DNA of 64,000 bases from Carboxylicivirga marina (GTDB lineage Bacteria; Bacteroidota; Bacteroidia; Bacteroidales; Marinilabiliaceae): the NCBI RefSeq assembly GCF_016612505.1, contig NZ_JAENRR010000010.1:60304-124303 (forward strand), read 5' to 3'. A program made the translations under genes and the position numbers. Under the pieces are notes generated by a model that was not told the origin of the DNA, ran no database searches, and was given only the letters and a program-made list of their open reading frames with translations. Positions 42,926 through 52,469 of this stretch are shown here, one piece after another; positions within the stretch are counted from its first letter, which is position 1, and every line of letters begins with the position of its first letter.

Positions 42926-44056
42926 ATGAAATTTGAGCTTCAGCATACCGATGCTAAAAGTAGTGCAAGAGCAGGAGAGATAACCACGGATCATGGTAAA
43001 ATAGAAACACCGATTTTTATGCCCGTAGGAACTGTGGGTTCTGTGAAGGGTGTGCATTTTCGTGATTTGGAAGATGATGTTAAGGCTCAGATAATACTTG
43101 GGAATACCTATCATTTGTATTTAAGACCTGGCTTGGATGTGTTAAAAGCAGCAGGAGGATTACATAAGTTTAATGGATGGACCAAACCGATGTTGACAGA
43201 TAGTGGAGGTTATCAGGTTTTTTCCTTAAGCGACAATCGCAAACTTACTGAAGAGGGAGCTATGTTTCGCTCACATCTGGATGGTTCAAAGCATTTATTT
43301 ACACCTGAAAATGTGGTAGATATTCAACGTGTTATCGGTGCTGATATTATCATGGCCCTGGATGAATGTCCTCCAGGTGATGCAGAATATGAATATGCTA
43401 AAAAATCAATGGCTTTAACACATAGGTGGTTAAAACGAGGTGTTGATCACTTCGACAATACTGAGCCACTATACGGTCATTCACAAACATTCTTTCCTAT
43501 TGTACAAGGGGCCGGATATCGTGATTTACGCACGCAATCGGCCGAATTTATCGCTTCTCAAAATCGGGAAGGGAACGCCATTGGTGGCTTGGCAGTAGGT
43601 GAGCCAACAGAGGTGATGTACGAAATGGTTGAATTAGTGAATGGTATTTTACCCAAAGACAAACCGCGTTACCTGATGGGCGTTGGTACGCCAGCCAACT
43701 TGCTTGAAAATATAGCACTGGGTGTTGATATGTTCGATTGTGTTATGCCAACACGAAATGGGCGTAATGGAATGTTATTTACTTCAGAAGGCATTTTAAA
43801 CATGCGTAACGAGAAGTGGAAGAATGACTTTTCGCCGGTTGATCCGAATGGAACTTCGTTTGTCGATCATCATTACACTAAGGCTTACCTGCGACATTTA
43901 TATGTGTCTAAAGAAATGTTGGCGGCTCAAATAGGAAGTATGCACAATCTTACTTTTTATTTATGGTTGGTGCGCGAAGCCCGAAAGCATATTATTGAAG
44001 GTGATTTTGCACAATGGAAAGATGTTATGGTGAAGAAATTAACCACCAGATTATAA
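42926..44056 (+). CDS. tgt: tRNA-guanine(34) transglycosylase without the usual zinc cysteines
   Basis: A 376-residue enzyme that exchanges guanine 34 for preQ1 in tRNAs with GUN anticodons. Substrate and catalytic motifs are present: MPVGTVGSVKGV, MLTDSGGYQVFSLS, ADIIMALDECPPGD, GGLAVGEP, YLMGVGTP and the nucleophile region MFDCVMPTRNGRNG. The C-terminal CxCxxC zinc site of most bacterial homologues is replaced by DPNGTSFVDHHYTKAYLRHL, so the three cysteines are missing while the following His-containing helix (SMHNLTFYLWLV) is kept. From memory this is usual in Bacteroidota. Length and flanks indicate an active enzyme. Confidence 0.95.
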   Translation: MKFELQHTDAKSSARAGEITTDHGKIETPIFMPVGTVGSVKGVHFRDLEDDVKAQIILGNTYHLYLRPGLDVLKAAGGLHKFNGWTKPMLTDSGGYQVFSLSDNRKLTEEGAMFRSHLDGSKHLFTPENVVDIQRVIGADIIMALDECPPGDAEYEYAKKSMALTHRWLKRGVDHFDNTEPLYGHSQTFFPIVQGAGYRDLRTQSAEFIASQNREGNAIGGLAVGEPTEVMYEMVELVNGILPKDKPRYLMGVGTPANLLENIALGVDMFDCVMPTRNGRNGMLFTSEGILNMRNEKWKNDFSPVDPNGTSFVDHHYTKAYLRHLYVSKEMLAAQIGSMHNLTFYLWLVREARKHIIEGDFAQWKDVMVKKLTTRL

Positions 44057-44190
44057 TCTGTAATGAGTGTGACGAATGCTTTAGTTGTCTATATCAAAGG
44101 GAACGATAATAATTATAACTAATTTAGCCTGTAACTATTTTTTCGTTCTTTTGTAAATGACAAAATGTTCATGAATTAAAACAACAGGTT

Positions 44191-45273
44191 TTGAAAAAAC
44201 TTGATTTATATATACTTAAGAAGTTTCTGGGTACTTTCTTTTTTGCTATACTATTGATTATTAGTATTTCGGTGGTATTTGATGTGACCGAAAAGATTGA
44301 TAATTTCTTTGATCACGGAGCGCCTTTAAAAGCCATCGTTTTTGATTATTATAAAAACTTCATTCCTTATTTCGCCAATTTATTTACACCACTGTTTGTA
44401 TTTATAGCCGTGATCTTTTTTACTTCCAAAATGGCTTATCAAACTGAGATAATTGCCATTTTATCAAGTGGAGTGAGTTTTCAGCGAATGATGTATCCTT
44501 ATTTCTTGGGAGCAGCGATTATTGGCGTATTTTCATTTTTATTAGGTGGATATGTTATTCCGCCGGCCAATCAAACACGAATTAAGTTTGAGAATGAATT
44601 TGTAAAAAATAGGAAGGAAAAAGGCTTGGAGAAAATCCATATGCAAATTGAACCAAGTGTTTTTGTATATATGGACAAATACCGTGCATACAGCGGCAGG
44701 GGTGAGCATTTCTCTATGGAGAAATATGATGAAAAGGAATTGATATCAAAGATTTCTGCCCGATATGCCAAATTTGATACTGCATCAGGCAAATGGCAAT
44801 TAAGTAATTATGTGCTGCGCGAATTTACCAACGGTATTGAACATGAAATTTCAAGCGGATCAAAATTAGATACCCTTATCCCTAATATTTCACCTAAGGA
44901 CTTTAAAGAAGAGCGTAAGTATTTTGAGATGATGACCAATGCCGAACTGAATAACTACATCGACGAGCAACGAGCGCGAGGTGTTGGAAATCTTGAAGAA
45001 TTCTTGATCGAGAAATATAAACGGTGGGCATCTCCTTTTAGTGCATTTATATTAACACTTATAGGTGTTTCGTTGGCTTCCAGAAAAGTTCGGGGAGGTA
45101 TGGGGTTGCACATTGGAGTTGGTATAGCACTTAGTTTTGGCTATATATTGTTTATGACTATTTCAACCACTTTTGCCATAAATGGTAATATGAATCCGAT
45201 TTTAGCCGTTTGGTTGCCAAACATTGTTTTTACCGGTGTAGGAATATTTTTATATATGAGAGCGCCTAAATAG
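44191..45273 (+). CDS. LptF/LptG-family lipopolysaccharide export permease
   Basis: A 360-residue inner-membrane permease of the YjgP/YjgQ family, which with LptB extracts lipopolysaccharide from the inner membrane. The family start LYILKKFLGTFFFAILLIIS, three N-terminal helices, a periplasmic beta domain (about 125-255) and three C-terminal helices (FSAFILTLIGVSLASRKVRGG, then AVWLPNIVFTGVGIFLYM) are present. The start codon is TTG at 44191; no in-frame ATG lies nearby. LptF versus LptG cannot be decided from one sequence. It follows tgt by 134 bp. Confidence 0.92.
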   Translation: MKKLDLYILKKFLGTFFFAILLIISISVVFDVTEKIDNFFDHGAPLKAIVFDYYKNFIPYFANLFTPLFVFIAVIFFTSKMAYQTEIIAILSSGVSFQRMMYPYFLGAAIIGVFSFLLGGYVIPPANQTRIKFENEFVKNRKEKGLEKIHMQIEPSVFVYMDKYRAYSGRGEHFSMEKYDEKELISKISARYAKFDTASGKWQLSNYVLREFTNGIEHEISSGSKLDTLIPNISPKDFKEERKYFEMMTNAELNNYIDEQRARGVGNLEEFLIEKYKRWASPFSAFILTLIGVSLASRKVRGGMGLHIGVGIALSFGYILFMTISTTFAINGNMNPILAVWLPNIVFTGVGIFLYMRAPK

Positions 45274-45445
45274 CTTGACACTTATGTTTTTAAGTGTGAT
45301 ATTGCCTTGATCGTAATAGCACTAACTGACCTTATTCCTTTTGTTAAAAAAAATAAATTAGTAATTATGCACTCTGAAAAATTGTTAATCAGAGTGAATA
45401 AATAAGCATTTTGATTAATAGTAGGTTAAATCAAATTTTTGGATT

Positions 45446-46990
45446 ATGTCATTGAAAAAACACATCCTTGACCTTCGGAAAAGAAAGGAACAAGTGCAAA
45501 AGGGTGGTGGCGACAGAGCCATTGAAAAGCAAGCAGCCATGGGTAAAATGACGGCTCGCGAACGTATCCTGGCACTCGTTGATAAAGATTCTTTCACCGA
45601 GTATGACCTTTTTGTTGAGCACACTGCTCGCGACTTCGGTATGGACAAAAAGCAATTACATGGTGATGGAGTAATTATCGGTACAGGTACCATTTATGGT
45701 GCACCAATCTGTATCTTTGCGCAGGATTTTACTGTAGCCGGGGGATCATTAGGACTAATGCATGCCCGTAAAATTACAAAAATCATGGATCACGCTTTGA
45801 AAATGCGTGTGCCATTAATCGGTATTAATGATTCTGGTGGTGCTCGTATTCAGGAAGGTGTGAATTCATTAGCCGGATATGGGGAAATCTTCTACCGTAA
45901 CACATTAGCTTCAGGTGTTATACCGCAGCTATCAGTTATTTTAGGGCCATGTGCCGGAGGTGCAGTTTACTCGCCAGCTTTAACAGATTTTGTTTTTGTA
46001 GTTGAGAATATTTCTAAAATGTTTATTACCGGACCAGGAGTGATTGAGTCAGTTCTTGGTGAAAAGATTTCGATGGAAGATCTTGGGGGAGCCCGTGTTC
46101 ACGCCGAAACAACAGGTAATGCTCATTTCTATGCAGAGAGTGAATCAGACTGTTTTGAACAGATTAAGAAACTGATTACTTTCATTCCATGGAACAACTC
46201 TAAAAAAGCAAAAGCTTTCCCTCCAAAGCCGCCTAAGTTTAAAGGAAAGATTGAAGATATTATACCTTCTGATCCTAAAATGCCTTATGATGTACGTGAT
46301 GTTATCAAAGCAATTGTTGATGATTCTGATTTCTTGGAAATTCAGGAGCTTTGGGCAGCAAACATCGTTATTGGTTTTGGTCGCTTAAATGGAGAAACAG
46401 TTGGTTTTGTAGCCAACCAGCCAATGGTATTAGCCGGCGTATTAGATTGTGATAGCTCTGATAAGGCAGCTCGCTTTATCCGTTTCTGTGATGCATTTAA
46501 TGTACCTGTTATTACCTTGGAAGATATGCCTGGTTACTTACCTGGTGCCGACCAGGAACATGCCGGTGTAATTCGTCATGGTGCTAAAGTACTTTATGCT
46601 TATTCAGAGGCTACAGTGCCTAAGGTAACTGTAATCTTGCGTAAGGCATATGGTGGTGGTTACATTGCCATGAACTCACGTCACCTTGGTGCTGACTTTA
46701 TGTTTGCATGGCCAACAGCTGAAATTGCGGTTATGGGTCCTGAAGGAGCTGCTAACATTATCTTCAAGAAAGAAATTGATGAAGCAGAAGACAAGGATGC
46801 TATGCGCGCTCTTAAGGTTGAAGAGTATAAAGAGAAATTTGCGAACCCATATGTAGCTGCTGCTAAAGGGTACATTGATTCGGTTATTGAACCAAATGAA
46901 ACGCGCTCTTTATTATTGCATGCTATCGAGGTGTCAGCCGGAAAAGATGATCATCGTCCTGCTAAGAAACATGGTATTCCTCCATTTTAA
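45446..46990 (+). CDS. Acyl-CoA carboxyltransferase (propionyl/methylmalonyl-CoA type)
   Basis: A 514-residue biotin-dependent carboxyltransferase beta chain, the size and type of propionyl-CoA carboxylase beta or methylmalonyl-CoA decarboxylase alpha subunits. Signatures are KMTARERILALVDKDSF, INDSGGARIQEGVNSL, the oxyanion loops ILGPCAGGAVYSPAL and LRKAYGGGYIAMNSRHLG, and the end HRPAKKHGIPPF. The biotin carrier gene follows 10 bp later, but no biotin carboxylase and no membrane subunit lies in the window, so carboxylase or sodium-pump decarboxylase cannot be decided. In this phylum it most likely serves the succinate-propionate pathway or propionyl-CoA use. Confidence 0.93.
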   Translation: MSLKKHILDLRKRKEQVQKGGGDRAIEKQAAMGKMTARERILALVDKDSFTEYDLFVEHTARDFGMDKKQLHGDGVIIGTGTIYGAPICIFAQDFTVAGGSLGLMHARKITKIMDHALKMRVPLIGINDSGGARIQEGVNSLAGYGEIFYRNTLASGVIPQLSVILGPCAGGAVYSPALTDFVFVVENISKMFITGPGVIESVLGEKISMEDLGGARVHAETTGNAHFYAESESDCFEQIKKLITFIPWNNSKKAKAFPPKPPKFKGKIEDIIPSDPKMPYDVRDVIKAIVDDSDFLEIQELWAANIVIGFGRLNGETVGFVANQPMVLAGVLDCDSSDKAARFIRFCDAFNVPVITLEDMPGYLPGADQEHAGVIRHGAKVLYAYSEATVPKVTVILRKAYGGGYIAMNSRHLGADFMFAWPTAEIAVMGPEGAANIIFKKEIDEAEDKDAMRALKVEEYKEKFANPYVAAAKGYIDSVIEPNETRSLLLHAIEVSAGKDDHRPAKKHGIPPF

Positions 46991-47000
46991 TAGTTAGAAG

Positions 47001-47324
47001 ATGAGTACAAAGAAAACAGAAGGATTAGTTGATTTTGCTATACTTAGTATGAAGTATAAGACAAAGTTGACTAAGAAATTCGAAAACCGGGTGAAGTATG
47101 AAGACCCAAATCCAAACCATATTATGTCTTATATTCCAGGCACAATATGTGAAGTATTTGTGAAAGAAGGTCAGAAAGTAAAAGAAGGTGAATCACTTTT
47201 AATTCTGGAAGCCATGAAAATGCGTAACCAGATAACGATGCCTCATACAGGTAAAATAAAATCAATAAAAGTGACAACTGGAGACAGGATTCCTAAAAAC
47301 CATTTAATGGTTGTGATAGAATAG
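47001..47324 (+). CDS. Biotin carboxyl carrier protein subunit
   Basis: A 107-residue biotinyl carrier domain. The biotin attachment motif EAMKM places biotin on Lys73; the surrounding fold is complete (SYIPGTICEVFVKEGQKVKE and GKIKSIKVTTGDRI). The first 35 residues are a Lys-rich lead rather than the usual Ala/Pro linker. It partners the carboxyltransferase encoded 10 bp upstream and ends the operon at a strong hairpin. Confidence 0.93.
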   Translation: MSTKKTEGLVDFAILSMKYKTKLTKKFENRVKYEDPNPNHIMSYIPGTICEVFVKEGQKVKEGESLLILEAMKMRNQITMPHTGKIKSIKVTTGDRIPKNHLMVVIE

Positions 47325-47355
47325 AAAAAAAGCTGCCCACGGGCAGCTTTTTTTT
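47325..47355. terminator. Bidirectional terminator between the biotin carrier gene and ispE
   Basis: AAAAAAAGCTGCCCACGGGC and its complement end in A and T tracts on both sides, serving the convergent genes. It overlaps the ispE stop codon by 2 bp. Confidence 0.93.
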
Positions 47356-48169
47356 ATAACTGTTTAATCCATTTAAAATACTCCGGATGGGTTTTAATTT
47401 CGGGTGCTTCCTTAAATAGTCCAAATACGCTGGAGCCACTGCCAGACATGGAGGCATATGCAGCACCTGCTTCATATAGTTCCATTTTTATTCTGCCAAT
47501 TTCTGGATGGTTTTTGAAAACCGACTTCTCAAAATCATTCTTAATATGATGCTTCCATTGTTCTAACGGAAGTTTAATTAAATCGACCAAAGAGTTCTCA
47601 GATGATTTAGGGTTTACGCCGCTATATGCTTCTGGAGTTGAAACATGAGTAGGCGGTTTAATTAGTGCAATATGATAACCCGATAAATCTAAATTAACAG
47701 GTTGGAGAATGTCTCCTATGCCTGTTGCATAAGCCGGTTTGTTATTGATGAAAAATGCACAATCGGCTCCTAGTTGAGCAGCCATATTATGTAACTCTTC
47801 ATTCGAAATGCCTAGTTCAAACTCCTTATTGATGAGGTTAAGCATAAATGCACCATCAGCCGAGCCGCCACCCAATCCTGCACCAAAAGGGATGGCTTTA
47901 TGCAGATGTATTTTTACTGGTGGTACGTCGTAGTTTTTTTTGATTATGTTGAGCGCTTTTATGCAGATGTTATCTTCAGGTAGGGCATCAACCTTAATGC
48001 CTGAATTACTAAATGTAAACGATTGCTCATCTTCAATATTAACAACCGTCTCAAGTATTTCTGTCAGTGGAATCGGGTAGAATACAGTTTCCAGATTATG
48101 ATAGCCATCTGGTCGCTTCTCAACAACATTAAGGCCAATGTTTATTTTTGCATTGGGGTAACAAATCAT
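47354..48169 (-). CDS. ispE: 4-diphosphocytidyl-2-C-methyl-D-erythritol kinase
   Basis: A 271-residue GHMP kinase of the MEP isoprenoid pathway. The N-terminal YPNAKINIGLNVVEKRPDGY, the ATP-binding glycine loop IPFGAGLGGGSADGAFML, LGADCAFFI and the C-terminal ASMSGSGSSVFGLF are all present. Length is slightly short of the E. coli enzyme (283). It is a single gene convergent with the biotin carrier gene. The pathway is standard in Bacteroidota. Confidence 0.96.
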   Translation of the reverse strand: MICYPNAKINIGLNVVEKRPDGYHNLETVFYPIPLTEILETVVNIEDEQSFTFSNSGIKVDALPEDNICIKALNIIKKNYDVPPVKIHLHKAIPFGAGLGGGSADGAFMLNLINKEFELGISNEELHNMAAQLGADCAFFINNKPAYATGIGDILQPVNLDLSGYHIALIKPPTHVSTPEAYSGVNPKSSENSLVDLIKLPLEQWKHHIKNDFEKSVFKNHPEIGRIKMELYEAGAAYASMSGSGSSVFGLFKEAPEIKTHPEYFKWIKQL

Positions 48170-48379
48170 ATACTTTAGAATTTAGTTGCAAAGAAAGTTC
48201 TTTTTTATGAGTGTAGAAGTTAAAGCATTTAAATGTTGTGCTAAAAGCTCATGGTATTCATTCGCCATATCAAATTTGATGAAATTTATTCAAATTACTT
48301 AAATGTCACGCACACAGCAGTTAGAACCTTGTTCACTCTAATTATATCAAAATCATACCTCTGAATTGCCATCAATTTG

Positions 48380-48387
48380 TATCTTTG
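48380..48387 (+). promoter_or_regulatory. Putative -7 box of dnaB
   Basis: TATCTTTG matches TAnnTTTG and lies 27 bp before the ATG at 48414, which supports that start over the in-frame ATG at 48366 upstream of the promoter. Confidence 0.55.
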
Positions 48388-48413
48388 TTGTTCTCAATTT
48401 TTCCGAAATAAAC

Positions 48414-49970
48414 ATGGCAGATAACAAGTATTCAAACCGCAAAAAGCCTGCTGCGACAGGTTTAGAAATGGGTAAATTACCACCTCAGGTAACCGATCTT
48501 GAGGAAGCGGTATTGGGTGCATTGCTTCTAGAAAAAGAGGCATTCTTAAGTGTTTCGGAGCTATTGAAGCCTGAGCATTTCTATAAAGAGGCCAACCAGC
48601 ATATTTATAAAGCCATCTTGGATTTGGAGGCGCATGAGCAACCGGTAGATATGCTAACAGTAACCCAGCAGCTTAAGAAAATGACAAAGCTGGAGGAATG
48701 TGGCGGTGCTTTTTACATCACACAGCTGACTAGTAAAGTGGCTTCGGCAGCGCATATCGAATACCATGCGCGAATTATCTGGCAAAAGTATCTGCAACGT
48801 CAGATGATTCAAATTTCAAGTGAACTGCAAGGGAAGGCCTACGATGACTCGATTGATGTCAATGATTTGCTGGAGGAGGCAGAGAGCACATTCTTTATGC
48901 TATCACAAGGAAGTATGAAGCGTGATGCTACGCAGATTAATCCGGTTATTCAAGATGCTATTGACCGTATCAAAGAAGCATCGGAGCGCGACGATGGTAT
49001 GAGTGGGGTAGCTTCTGGATTTGCAGCTCTGGATAAGATCACATCGGGTTGGCAAGGATCGGCACTCATTATTTTGGCAGCGCGTCCGGCCATGGGTAAA
49101 ACGGCCTTTGTATTATCAATGGCTCGTCAAATGGCACTAGTGCATAAAACACCAGTAGCTATTTTCTCTTTGGAGATGTCAAATCTCGAATTGGTTAACC
49201 GTTTAATTGTGACTGAAACGGAATTATCAGCCGATAAAATTAAAAAAGGAAATCTTGCTCCATATGAATGGGAGCAATTAGATCATAAAATACAAAACCT
49301 GATTGATGCACCAATCTTTGTCGATGACACTGCTGGTTTATCAGTTTTTGAATTAAGGGCCAAGTGTCGCCGATTGAAAAAGCAGCACGATATTCAGTGT
49401 GTGATTATTGACTACCTTCAGCTGATGAATGCCAGCGGTATGAACCCCGGTTCTCGTCAGGAAGAGGTGAGTTTGATATCGCGTAACCTGAAAGGATTGG
49501 CTAAAGAACTGGATGTGCCAATTATCGCCCTGTCGCAGCTGAATCGTGGAGTTGAAGGTCGTGCCGGAGCTGAAGGAAAACGACCGCAGTTATCTGACCT
49601 TCGTGAATCGGGTGCGATTGAGCAGGATGCCGATATGGTATGTTTTATTCATCGCCCGGAGTATTATCGTATTACCGAAGATGAGGAAGGAAACTCCCTG
49701 ATTGGTATGGCCGAATTGATTATTGCCAAGCACCGTGCCGGACCAACAGCCGATGTGCGACTTCGTTTCCGTGCTGAGTTAGCTCGCTTCCAGGATGTGG
49801 AAGATGCAGAATACGAAGATAATGCCTTTAGCCAATCGAATTCACCAACACAGGTATTGGGCTCTAAAATGAATGAGAACGAAGGAGCAGATGGTTCTGT
49901 ACCTGCAGGAGGCCAGCAATTGCCTGAATTCCCTGAAGGGCCAGGTTTTAATAGTGATGTGCCTTTTTAA
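48414..49970 (+). CDS. dnaB: Replicative DNA helicase DnaB
   Basis: A 518-residue hexameric helicase of the replication fork. The N-terminal primase-interacting domain starts LPPQVTDLEEAVLGALLLEK. The RecA-like motor has Walker A ARPAMGKTAF, MARQMALVHKTPVAIFSLEM, Walker B CVIIDYLQLM and the DLRESGAIEQDADMV motif. No intein interrupts it. The acidic, Ser/Gly/Pro-rich C-terminal tail (after about 465) is variable in the family. The ATG at 48414 follows a good -7 box and fits the family N-terminus. It ends with a 4-bp tail-to-tail overlap with the flavoprotein gene. Confidence 0.97.
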   Translation: MADNKYSNRKKPAATGLEMGKLPPQVTDLEEAVLGALLLEKEAFLSVSELLKPEHFYKEANQHIYKAILDLEAHEQPVDMLTVTQQLKKMTKLEECGGAFYITQLTSKVASAAHIEYHARIIWQKYLQRQMIQISSELQGKAYDDSIDVNDLLEEAESTFFMLSQGSMKRDATQINPVIQDAIDRIKEASERDDGMSGVASGFAALDKITSGWQGSALIILAARPAMGKTAFVLSMARQMALVHKTPVAIFSLEMSNLELVNRLIVTETELSADKIKKGNLAPYEWEQLDHKIQNLIDAPIFVDDTAGLSVFELRAKCRRLKKQHDIQCVIIDYLQLMNASGMNPGSRQEEVSLISRNLKGLAKELDVPIIALSQLNRGVEGRAGAEGKRPQLSDLRESGAIEQDADMVCFIHRPEYYRITEDEEGNSLIGMAELIIAKHRAGPTADVRLRFRAELARFQDVEDAEYEDNAFSQSNSPTQVLGSKMNENEGADGSVPAGGQQLPEFPEGPGFNSDVPF

Positions 49971-51616
49971 TACAAGTCTTCCCTAATTATTTGGTTATCT
50001 CTTTGTTGACGAAGGTGTGCTTTAGCTTGTTGCTCACTCATGCCTTTTTCGCTCATATAGATGTTTACAAGCGTCTCTTTTACCTGATCGCCCATCTTAT
50101 TATGTCCGCAAAGGTAAATGACGGCTCCATTATCAAGCCATTCCAAAAGTCGGTCTTTGTAATCACTTAGGCGATGTTGAACGTATTCTTTGGTTTCCTG
50201 ATCGCGCGAAAAAGCAGTATTTATAAAAGCCAGCGTTTCATTTTTATAGAAATCAATTAATTCATCTTCGTATAAAAAGTCGCTTGCCTGATGCTTATCG
50301 CCCCAAATGAGCCAGGCCTTATTTTTTATTTCCTGTGCTTCCAAATCTTGCAGAAATGCTCGGTATGGTGCAATGCCTGTGCCTACTCCAATGAAAATAA
50401 CTGGCGTTGAAGTATCCTCTGGCAAATGAAAGGACGGGTTGCTTACCAGTCGGTAGTTAATTTTTGCATCTTGCTCCAATCCTTCGTTCACATAAGTCGA
50501 ACCTGCGCCTTCATATTCGCGCTCTTTCTGTTGAAAACGAATGGTTTTAACGGTCAGGTCAATTTGCTTGGGTTTTGACTTATAACCCGAAGCTATGGAA
50601 TAATAACGCGAGTGGATGGGTTGTAAAATGCTAACAAACTCATCAGCATCCATTTTACACGGATAATCAATAATTAAATCTAAGACATCGGCATTGTTGA
50701 TGTAGTTTCTTAACTGCTCTTTGTTGTTATGTAGCGCTGTTAACTCAGATGAGGTATTAATTTTTATGTATCGCCTGATAACAGGACGCGTTAATTTTGT
50801 AATTTCAAATTGATGCAGCAATGAATATTCCAGGCTGTGCTTATTTGAAACTAACTCTTGTGATTTATCAAGATTGAGCGTTTCAATAATTTGATTAACT
50901 AGTTTCTGTGGGTTTGAAGGAATAATTTCAATGCAATCACCAGCTGCATAATCAACATGATTATTGGTGTTATCTAATTCCAGATGAAAAACACCTTGCT
51001 CAAGCTTTGCCTTGCTTAGTTGCTTTCGTTTTTTTAGGGTTGTCGTGATAAAATCTGGAAGTTCAATTTGTGCATCATTTACCTTTTTACTTTCTTTTTT
51101 AATGCCAACAATAGTGTCATATGAATTCTGTATCCATTGAAGAGCCGATTTTTTAAAATCTAAATCGCAATCGACCCTGTTGATGATGGCTTGTGCGTTT
51201 AATTTCTGAAGTTGTGCGTCAATCATTTTACCAGCGCCACAAAAGTTATCGTAGCTGGAATCTCCTAGAGCACATATGGCATATTCCAGATTGGCTAGGA
51301 GCGGCATTTCATCGTGCTGCAATAAGTTGTAGAACTTTCGTGCATTGGGTGGTAACTCGCCTTCGCCATCGGTGCTAATAACAATTAGCACTTTGTGCTC
51401 CGAAGGTAATCGCCCCACATCGTACTTGTCCATGTTGTAGCATTCGCTTTCGATACCACACTGGTGATAGTACTTATGGGTTTGTTGAGCAATGAGTTGT
51501 GCGTTGCCGGTTTTTGTTCCATATAAAATGGTTACTGGCGGGCAAGTGCAGTTTTTTTGTATGCTTAGTTTGAGTGGTTTTTCCTTTTTGCTTAGTAGTG
51601 TACTGAAAAATCCCAT
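49967..51616 (-). CDS. Flavodoxin-FAD/NAD(P)H reductase fusion (CysJ-like)
   Basis: A 549-residue diflavin reductase. Residues about 25-170 form a flavodoxin domain (TILYGTKTGNAQLIAQ, STDGEGELPPNARKF, ICALGDSSYDNFCGAG). Residues about 205-395 form the FAD domain (RYYSIASGYKSKP). Residues about 400-549 bind NAD(P)H (PVIFIGVGTGIAPYRAFLQD, VIYLCGHNKMGDQV). This is the layout of sulfite reductase flavoprotein alpha, but no sulfite reductase hemoprotein is adjacent, so the electron acceptor is open. The ATG at 51616 is used; an in-frame TTG at 51652 would add 12 residues. No signal peptide. Confidence 0.9.
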   Translation of the reverse strand: MGFFSTLLSKKEKPLKLSIQKNCTCPPVTILYGTKTGNAQLIAQQTHKYYHQCGIESECYNMDKYDVGRLPSEHKVLIVISTDGEGELPPNARKFYNLLQHDEMPLLANLEYAICALGDSSYDNFCGAGKMIDAQLQKLNAQAIINRVDCDLDFKKSALQWIQNSYDTIVGIKKESKKVNDAQIELPDFITTTLKKRKQLSKAKLEQGVFHLELDNTNNHVDYAAGDCIEIIPSNPQKLVNQIIETLNLDKSQELVSNKHSLEYSLLHQFEITKLTRPVIRRYIKINTSSELTALHNNKEQLRNYINNADVLDLIIDYPCKMDADEFVSILQPIHSRYYSIASGYKSKPKQIDLTVKTIRFQQKEREYEGAGSTYVNEGLEQDAKINYRLVSNPSFHLPEDTSTPVIFIGVGTGIAPYRAFLQDLEAQEIKNKAWLIWGDKHQASDFLYEDELIDFYKNETLAFINTAFSRDQETKEYVQHRLSDYKDRLLEWLDNGAVIYLCGHNKMGDQVKETLVNIYMSEKGMSEQQAKAHLRQQRDNQIIREDLY

Positions 51617-51701
51617 ATATGATGCATGTTTGTCGTTCGTAAATGAAGGCAAGCTGTGTTGGCCTTGGTTTATCTAACAAGTGTTGCATCAAAATGTTTG
51701 C

Positions 51702-52469
51702 CTATTTTGCCAGCCATTTCTTAAATTTTGAAGCCTTCTCACTTGATATTATGACTTCACTATTTGTGGGGGGATTTAGCTCTAGCTTTAGTTTGCTTTT
51801 TGAATATAAATGGGCCTCATTTATTGAGCTGATACTGATGATGAACTTACGATTGGCTCTGAAGAAGTTACGCGGATTTAGTTCATCGCTTAACTGCTCA
51901 AGTGTTTGGTTGATATCATAAATACGCCCTTCAAAAGTACACAGGAATACGCCTCTGTTTTCAGCATAGATATAGGCCACATGATTAATCGAAACGGTTT
52001 TAATCTTACCGCGGTAGTGAATCATAAATCGCTCACGATATTCCGGTTGTTTTTGCTGTTTCGCTATCATTTGCCCCAGCAGGTTGTAATCTATATTGCC
52101 GTTGTTTTTATCATCCAATGTGGCTCGAAATTTATCAATGGCCATTATGAGTTTTTCGTGATTGATGGGTTTTAAAAGATAGCCAATACTGTTTTGCTCG
52201 AAGGCCTGGATGGCATATTGGTCAAAAGCAGTGGTGAAAATAATAGGCGTGTTAATGTTTTGTTGTTCAAAGATTTGGAAGCTGTTTCCATCGGCAAGGT
52301 GAATATCAAGAAAGATGAGTTCAACAGTGTTCTGGCTCAGAAAATCACAGGTGTCATTTACCGAATCAAGAATCGTTACGATATTAAAATCAGGTGCCAC
52401 TTTTTCAAGCATCGCTTTTAGCTTACGTGCCGAGGGCATTTCATCTTCAACAATTAAAACATCAATCAT
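51702..52469 (-). CDS. LytTR-family response regulator
   Basis: A 255-residue DNA-binding response regulator. The receiver domain (1-120) is complete: acidic pocket EDE (8-10), phospho-acceptor Asp55 in LIFLDIHLADG, IFTTAF and the conserved Lys in YLLKPI. The LytTR DNA-binding domain (about 150-255) includes MIHYRGKIKTVSINHVAYIY and NPRNFFRANRKFIISI. Its start overlaps the kinase gene by 8 bp, so the two are translationally coupled. Position directly downstream of the efflux genes suggests it controls this operon. Confidence 0.94.
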   Translation of the reverse strand: MIDVLIVEDEMPSARKLKAMLEKVAPDFNIVTILDSVNDTCDFLSQNTVELIFLDIHLADGNSFQIFEQQNINTPIIFTTAFDQYAIQAFEQNSIGYLLKPINHEKLIMAIDKFRATLDDKNNGNIDYNLLGQMIAKQQKQPEYRERFMIHYRGKIKTVSINHVAYIYAENRGVFLCTFEGRIYDINQTLEQLSDELNPRNFFRANRKFIISISSINEAHLYSKSKLKLELNPPTNSEVIISSEKASKFKKWLAK

